Below, piece after piece: positions 17,190 through 21,212 of a DNA stretch of 21,212 bases (positions within the stretch are counted from its first letter, which is position 1; the number at the start of each line of letters is the position of its first letter). Location of the stretch: assembly GCA_023807065.1 (NCBI GenBank), contig JAJJLU010003995.1, positions 1 to 21,212 of the forward strand, given 5' to 3'. The notes beneath the pieces are model-generated. The model ran no database searches. It was given only the letters and a program-made list of their open reading frames with translations, and was not told the origin of the DNA. The DNA comes from Isotricha intestinalis (Eukaryota; Ciliophora; Litostomatea; Vestibuliferida; Isotrichidae). Made by a program: the position numbers and the translations under genes.

Positions 17190-18638
17190 GGAAGCTCCTA
17201 TTCCTATGACACTCCCATTGAACCTAAAACAAATTTTAATATTAATCTTAAATATAAGAATAAGGAATATAAATTTGATGTTAATATTAATAGTAATTCT
17301 CTTATATTTAGTTTAAAAAATGTTGAAGAATTTCCACCTGAAATTTATGAAGAAGAACATAGTTTTGAAAAAATAAAAAAAGATAATTTACTATTTTCTT
17401 TATATAATAAATTAGAAGATATAATTCTTTACATTGAATCAAATTTAAAAGAAAAAAAATATTTTTTTGAAACAAATGAAAAAGAAGCTATTTTAATAAT
17501 AAACTCTGGTATAATTGGAATTCCAGATATTAAATTAATAATAAAAAAAAAAGAAATAAAGGACAATAATTTAATTCCATTATTATGTGAAGAAATGAAA
17601 AAATTAAAAGAAAAAGTTAAAATTTTAGAGAATAACCAATTAAATAATAATAATATTAATAATAATAATAATATTAATAATAACAATAATAATAATAATA
17701 ACAATAATAATAATAATAATAATAATGAAGATAATTCAATTCCTATATTAAAAATAGTAAAAAATTTTGAACGTTATAAAAGTATAATTTATGGTATTAA
17801 AATTTTTCCAAATGGAAATTTTATAGCTTATTCTGGGAATACAATATCAGGAAGTCAATTATATATATTTAATGGTGAAAAGAAAAAGAATGTTTATAAA
17901 ATATCACATTCTCATTCAAAAGCAATTTCATATTTAGAAATAATAGATGATAAAAGTTTTATTACTTGTTCTTTTGATAAAAAAATAATAATTTGGAGTA
18001 TAAATGGAATTAAACCTAAAATAGAAGAAACTTTAGAAGGTCATTCAGGTAAAATATTAAAAGTAATATTTATGAATTCAAAAATAATTTCATGTGGTGA
18101 AAATGGAGATTTATTTATTTGGGAAAAAAAAGAAGAAAAATATGATTTAATTAAAAAAGCAAATAATTTAAAAAATACTATTTATAATCTTTTACAAATA
18201 AAAGAAAATAATTTTATTTCTTGTGATGATATTGGAAATTTAATTTGTTGGAATTTTAAAAATTTAAACCAAGTTTTTGAAATGAAAGTAGTTAAATCAA
18301 AATGGAATAATGGAATTGTTAAAATTGCTGATTCTAAAATTTTAATTGGTGGTAAAAAAAAAATTCAACTTATTAATTTAAAAGAAAAAAAAATTGAAAA
18401 ATCAATTCATATTTATTCAAATATTTTTTCAATTGAATTATTAAAAGATAATTATTTTATTTATGGAGATAATTATGGTAATATTGAAATAAGAGAAATT
18501 AATTCTTTTAAGTTAATTACTAAAAAAACATTTTTGAATAATGAAATTATATATGATATTAAAAAAATGAATGATAATTATTTTTTATTTTGTTCAGACC
18601 AAAAAAGAATTTTTCTAATCAAATATTTAAAAAGTTAA
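17190..18638 (+). CDS. WD40-repeat protein with an upstream N-terminal domain; 5' end not resolved
   Basis: The first in-frame ATG is at 17595, but the same frame is open and clearly coding upstream to about 17190. It reads SSYSYDTPIEPKTNFNINLK, then a domain through SLYNKLEDIILYIESNLK, EKEAILIINSGIIGIPDIK and IIKKKEIK, and a short coiled coil (EEMKKLKEKVKILENNQ). An Asn run of about 30 residues (17637-17727) joins it to a beta-propeller. The propeller has WD-like blades ending SFDKKIIIWS, ENGDLFIWEKK and DDIGNLICWNF, plus about four weaker ones to the C-terminus. WD40 propellers are protein-interaction platforms; the partner is unknown. Upstream of 17190 the frame runs into a TTA/ATT repeat and a TAA at 17133 with no ATG. 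So the true start lies in an unseen exon (a possible acceptor is GGAAG at 17190-17194) or behind a base error. Total visible length is 482 residues. Confidence 0.75.
   Translation, partial: GSSYSYDTPIEPKTNFNINLKYKNKEYKFDVNINSNSLIFSLKNVEEFPPEIYEEEHSFEKIKKDNLLFSLYNKLEDIILYIESNLKEKKYFFETNEKEAILIINSGIIGIPDIKLIIKKKEIKDNNLIPLLCEEMKKLKEKVKILENNQLNNNNINNNNNINNNNNNNNNNNNNNNNNEDNSIPILKIVKNFERYKSIIYGIKIFPNGNFIAYSGNTISGSQLYIFNGEKKKNVYKISHSHSKAISYLEIIDDKSFITCSFDKKIIIWSINGIKPKIEETLEGHSGKILKVIFMNSKIISCGENGDLFIWEKKEEKYDLIKKANNLKNTIYNLLQIKENNFISCDDIGNLICWNFKNLNQVFEMKVVKSKWNNGIVKIADSKILIGGKKKIQLINLKEKKIEKSIHIYSNIFSIELLKDNYFIYGDNYGNIEIREINSFKLITKKTFLNNEIIYDIKKMNDNYFLFCSDQKRIFLIKYLKS
17637..17727 (+). repeat. 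AAT/AAC trinucleotide repeat coding an asparagine run
   Basis: About 30 AAT and AAC codons with a few ATT (Ile) interruptions encode a low-complexity linker in the WD40 gene. The mix of AAT and AAC, rather than pure AAT, suggests selection or age rather than fresh slippage. A separate short TTA/ATT tract lies at 17158-17182. Confidence 0.85.
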
Positions 18639-19064
18639 TCAATATTGTTTTTTAATAATAGAAAAATAAAAATAAGTAAATTTTAATAATAATTAAAAAT
18701 TTATTTTATTCTTTTTTATTAAAAAAAGTTTCTTAAATTTTTAATATATTTAAAATAAATAAATTTAAATTTAAAATAAATAAAAGAAATTTCAAAAAAT
18801 GTTTTATAATTTCCTCAATTTAAACATTAAATCTTATTAATAAATCTAATGAAAATAAAATTTAATTTTACAAAATATAAGATTTATACAAAAAAATCTT
18901 TTATTAAATATAATTATATGGTTGAATTCATTATTATATATTTTTAGGAAAATGACTTATTCAGGAAAAATAACATAAATATAAAGTTTATTTTTATAAA
19001 TTTGAACAAAATTTTAATTTATTTTCCTGATTTAAAGCATTAAAATTGTTAAAAATTTCAAAAG
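18639..19064. other. Intergenic AT-rich DNA with a short direct repeat and a small inverted repeat
   Basis: This 426-base stretch has no gene. The 15-mer TTTAAAATAAATAAA occurs twice near 18749-18783. The arms TCAGGAAAAATAA (18961-18973) and TTATTTTCCTGA (19019-19030) are complementary apart from one extra A. The right arm may be the outer edge of the larger inverted repeat that follows. Confidence 0.5.
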
Positions 19065-19411
19065 ATTCACTTACCATAGATTTAAATTATATATATTGAT
19101 TAAACAACTTTACATAAAATAAATTTTCTCTACATATATAATAAAGTTCCATTACATATATATACAAAATATATACATATTTTCTTTATATTTATATTAA
19201 ATTTAATTTGATTGTTGTCTTACTAACTTTATTTTTACTTCTTCACTGTCTGAAAAATTCATTTTATTTATGTCTCTTTAATTAATTAATATATTTAAAT
19301 AATGTATATATTTACTATATATATGTAAAGCAACTTTATTATAAATGTAGAGACAATTTCAATTATATAAGGTTATTTAATATAGATATTTAATATCTAT
19401 GTTAAGTGAAT
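19065..19411. repeat. Long imperfect inverted repeat, about 350 bp
   Basis: The left arm 19065-19178 and right arm 19302-19411 are reverse complements over about 110 bases with roughly 80% identity and a few gap bases. The best block (TCTCTACATATATAATAAAG in the left arm against TCTCTACATTTATAATAAAG from the right) is nearly exact. The outer ends also match (ATTCACTTACCATAGAT against ATTCACTTAACATAGAT). The 123-base spacer (19179-19301) has no coding frame. The transcript would fold into a long hairpin. Candidates are a foldback/MITE-like element or a small-RNA precursor. I see no terminal target-site duplication and no transposase. Confidence 0.75.
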
Positions 19412-19767
19412 TTTAAAGGACAGAAAAATTATCTATCTATCATTTCATTTATAAAAAAGAAATTAAAAAATTATAAATGAAAATTATTACTTATTTTATA
19501 TTCTGATAATCATTCAAATTTATTCTAACCAATATTTAAAAATATTTTTTTTAGCATTATTTTTCTGATAATAGTTATATTCTTAGAATGAACAATATTT
19601 TGTATGTTCGTATATATAATTTCTAATTTTGCGTTATATAGACAATAATTTGATACTCAAAAATGATACATTAAAAAATAATTTTATTGAATTAAACAAT
19701 GAAATTAATTATAGTATGTTTTTTTAAAATTGAATTTTATATTAAAAAATAATAATTTTTTTTAATT

Positions 19768-19784
19768 AAACCATAAAAAATTTT
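19768..19784 (+). promoter_or_regulatory. Upstream element of structured RNA 2 (ACCATAA type)
   Basis: AAACCATAAAAAATTTT lies 58 bases before the first stem of RNA candidate 2. It is the counterpart of TCCCATAAAAAAAATTT before candidate 1, with one base of the CCC core changed. In both loci an A-rich segment ending in TAAATA follows. Confidence 0.35.
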
Positions 19785-19828
19785 TTAAAAAATATTTTAA
19801 ATAATAGAAAAAAATCTAGAAATAAGTT

Positions 19829-20000
19829 TCCATACTTTAATTATAATTGAAAAAGGTAACTTTCAAGCGTAATTGATAAATATATTTTTTTCATATATAT
19901 TTATCAGTTATGGCTTGATTGTTATGGCTTTTCTTTTATATTGAAGTATGGGGTGTAAGATTTATATTTCGGGGGAAAAAGAAATATAAATTTTACACCC
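19829..20000 (+). ncRNA. Structured RNA candidate 2
   Basis: Three stems can be read directly. An outer stem CCATACTT/AAGTATGG (19830-19837 with 19944-19951) extends further with a G-U pair. It encloses a long hairpin at 19863-19918, about 22 pairs (CAAGCGTAATTGATAAATATA against its partner) with one bulged G and two G-U pairs. A terminal hairpin follows: 20 bases at 19951-19970 pair with 19981-20000, with one G-U and loop GGGGGAAAAA, and then TAAATAAATAAA. All the G-U pairs are on the plus strand and would be mismatches on the minus strand, which fixes the orientation. GTTATGGCTT occurs twice (19907 and 19921). A donor-like AGGTAAC at 19854-19860 raises the idea of a spliced-leader RNA, which is unproven. 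No known RNA class was recognised and there is no coding frame. Confidence 0.65.
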
Positions 20001-20012
20001 TAAATAAATAAA
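20001..20012 (+). terminator. Shared 3' tail TAAATAAATAAA of RNA candidate 2
   Basis: This tail is identical to the one at 17133-17144 and in the same place, directly after a hairpin closing in CCC. It is the second half of the evidence that the two RNA loci use one 3'-end signal. Confidence 0.4.
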
Positions 20013-20401
20013 CAAAATTTTAATTTTTATTTTATATCCTGAATATTCTGAGAAAAATTTTTTTATTTAAAACCACAATTAAATGCTTGTCAAAGTAAAA
20101 TATTATAAATATTTTAAAAATATAATTGTGCCAAGGTATATTATATTTAATTTATATTTGGTTAAAATGAATTAAAATTGAACATAAACAATTTATTAAA
20201 GATATATATAAATATTATTTACATTATCATTTAAACATAAAAAAGTTAAATTACAACTTGTATTTTTACATTTAATTTATGATTCAGATATTTAGAGTAT
20301 AATTATATATTAAATCAATGTTTCTTTTTCTATTTCTTCTTAAAAATAAATCTAAAATTTAAAAACATAAAAAAAATTTATAAAGGATTATACAAATAAT
20401 A
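20013..20401. other. AT-rich spacer
   Basis: This 389-base spacer has one short complementary pair (CACAATTA near 20055 and TAATTGTG near 20123). It shows no coding frame or repeat array. Confidence 0.5.
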
Positions 20402-20633
20402 TCATAATTGGATTAAATTTTTAATTTCTTGAATTTCTTCTGGTTTCAATTCATAATTTCTTTCATAAGAACTAAAATTCTTATAAACAAAATAAAAAGA
20501 ATCATAATTATTAATTTTTGAAAATGAAATTTTAAAAAGATAAAAATCAAATGTTTTTGAAACCAATAATGACTATAAATATCATGTGTATCTTTTTCAA
20601 TTTATAATTTTGTAAAGTTTTCTCATTTTCCAT
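20402..20633 (-). pseudogene. Short frameshifted gene remnant, family unknown
   Basis: On the minus strand a frame starts MENEKTLQNYK at 20633. It continues in a second frame as IEKDTHDIYSHYWFQK, then in a third as TFDFYLFKISFSKINNYDSF, YFVYKNFSSYERNYELKPEE and IQEIKNLIQL before TGA at 20404-20402. Together they would give a compact protein of about 80 residues rich in aromatic residues. The two slips fall in A/T runs (near 20597 and 20555). No family is recognised. Decay is the simplest reading; two sequencing errors in homopolymers are the alternative. Confidence 0.45.
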
Positions 20634-21055
20634 AATATCACTTTTATTAATTAAGAATTATTGTCTTGGTGAAAATGAAATTTAATTAATTTAATTTATT
20701 TTATATATTCAGTATTCCAATTCATATTCACTATTCAATTAAAGAAATAATCCCAAGCATTTATTTATTCCTCTTTTTTTCTCCTTTTCTTTCCTTATTT
20801 ATAATAAATATATTTAACATATCTCTTAATTAATTTTAATGTTTTATCATCTTTTTCTTTTTATTTGTGTGAATCATTTTTATAACAATAAAAATATTTC
20901 AATCACCCCTAAAAAATTTTTCATTATTTTCATTATTACATATAATTCTTTTATTTCACTCATTAATTTATCACTTATTTCTCGAAAAAAATAATAAATA
21001 AATATTTTACAAAAAATATGGAAATACATTCAAAATTTAACAAATAAAATATTAA
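20634..21055. other. AT-rich intergenic spacer before the right-edge frame
   Basis: This 422-base spacer is pyrimidine-rich at 20760-20950, and A-rich just before the ATG at 21056. I see no gene, hairpin of note or repeat array. It presumably contains divergent promoters for the flanking frames. Confidence 0.4.
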
Positions 21056-21212
21056 ATGGAAAAAGAAACATAAATTTTGAATGAAAAAGATATTGAAAAT
21101 ATACAAGGGATATTATCATATGATAATAAAAATAAATTAGATAAAATGATAAAGCCATTGAAAGATGAAATGGAAATTTATGAAAAGAGAAAAGATGTAA
21201 TAGAATCATTTA
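21056..21212 (+). CDS. Partial coding frame at the right edge, with an in-frame TAA near the start
   Basis: From ATG 21056 the frame reads MEKET, then TAA (21071-21073), then ILNEKDIENIQGILSYDNKN and KLDKMIKPLKDEMEIYEKRK to the window end. The part after the TAA has clear coding composition, with charged helical residues and GGG and CCA codons absent from spacers. The true start could instead be the ATG near 21143 or an exon joined by an unseen intron. The family is unrecognised. The in-frame TAA parallels the ARPC4 remnant. Confidence 0.4.

Noticed and set aside
17188..17280. Hydrophobic frame starting at ATG 17188
   Set aside because: It overlaps the better-supported WD40 frame, is almost only Leu/Ile/Asn from AT-rich codons, and ends quickly.
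17429..17704. Minus-strand open frame beginning with a poly-Leu run
   Set aside because: The Leu run is the complement of the AAT/AAC asparagine repeat of the WD40 gene. It is an antisense shadow.
17005..20000. tRNA, 5S rRNA or spliceosomal RNA at the two structured loci
   Set aside because: No cloverleaf with a TTCRA T-loop, no U1 5' end, U5 loop or U6 ACAGAGA-type word was found.
1..21212. General use of TAA as glutamine
   Set aside because: Intact genes of up to 852 codons contain many CAA codons and no internal TAA, and all end in TAA.

Overview
This is a very A+T-rich window from a microbial eukaryote. Nine apparently intact genes are read as single exons of 194 to 852 codons. Asparagine runs, long lysine/glutamate coiled coils and A-rich bases just before each start codon are typical of AT-rich protist nuclear DNA. 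The protein families (NBR1-type autophagy receptor, UNC119, Arp2/3 subunit ARPC4, cyclin, WD40) are eukaryotic. One decayed gene at the left edge has an extracellular domain that I associate with ciliates. I cannot name the species. All nine intact genes stop with TAA, and all 13 of their tryptophans are TGG.

Layout. 50-1008 (-) is a broken secreted or surface-protein gene with a possible 26-base intron. 1409-3967 (+) is an NBR1-like selective-autophagy receptor (PB1-like, coiled coil, ZZ finger, FW domain, UBA-like). 4433-5026 (+) is a UBL-UBA protein. 5563-7479 (+) is a coiled-coil protein. 8067-8540 (-) is an ARPC4 pseudogene with two in-frame TAA codons. 8665-10395 (-) is a probable pseudokinase with an acylation-type N-terminus. 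10757-11350 (+) is a small charged protein. 12054-12638 (-) is UNC119. 12802-14397 (+) is a cyclin. 15146-16231 (+) is an unrecognised protein with a basic patch. 17190-18638 (+) is a WD40 protein whose real N-terminus lies upstream of its first ATG. A partial frame runs off the right edge.

The right third is less ordinary. Two short structured RNA candidates (17005-17132 and 19829-20000) stand out as G+C-rich, hairpin-dense islands. They share an upstream CCATAA-type element 56-58 bases before the first stem, and the same 3' end: a hairpin closing in CCC followed by TAAATAAATAAA. Between them lies an inverted repeat of about 350 bp with arms of about 110 bp (19065-19411). The same part of the window holds gene remnants, including a mitochondrial-carrier signature at 16676 and a frameshifted short gene at 20402-20633.

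The genes are not an operon. UBL-UBA and NBR1-like proteins fit the ubiquitin/autophagy system. UNC119 carries N-myristoylated proteins, and the kinase-like gene begins MGTCC, so it could be a client; that link is inference. The most original content is the pair of matched structured RNA loci, the long inverted repeat, and the cluster of decayed genes whose broken codons are TGA or TAA.
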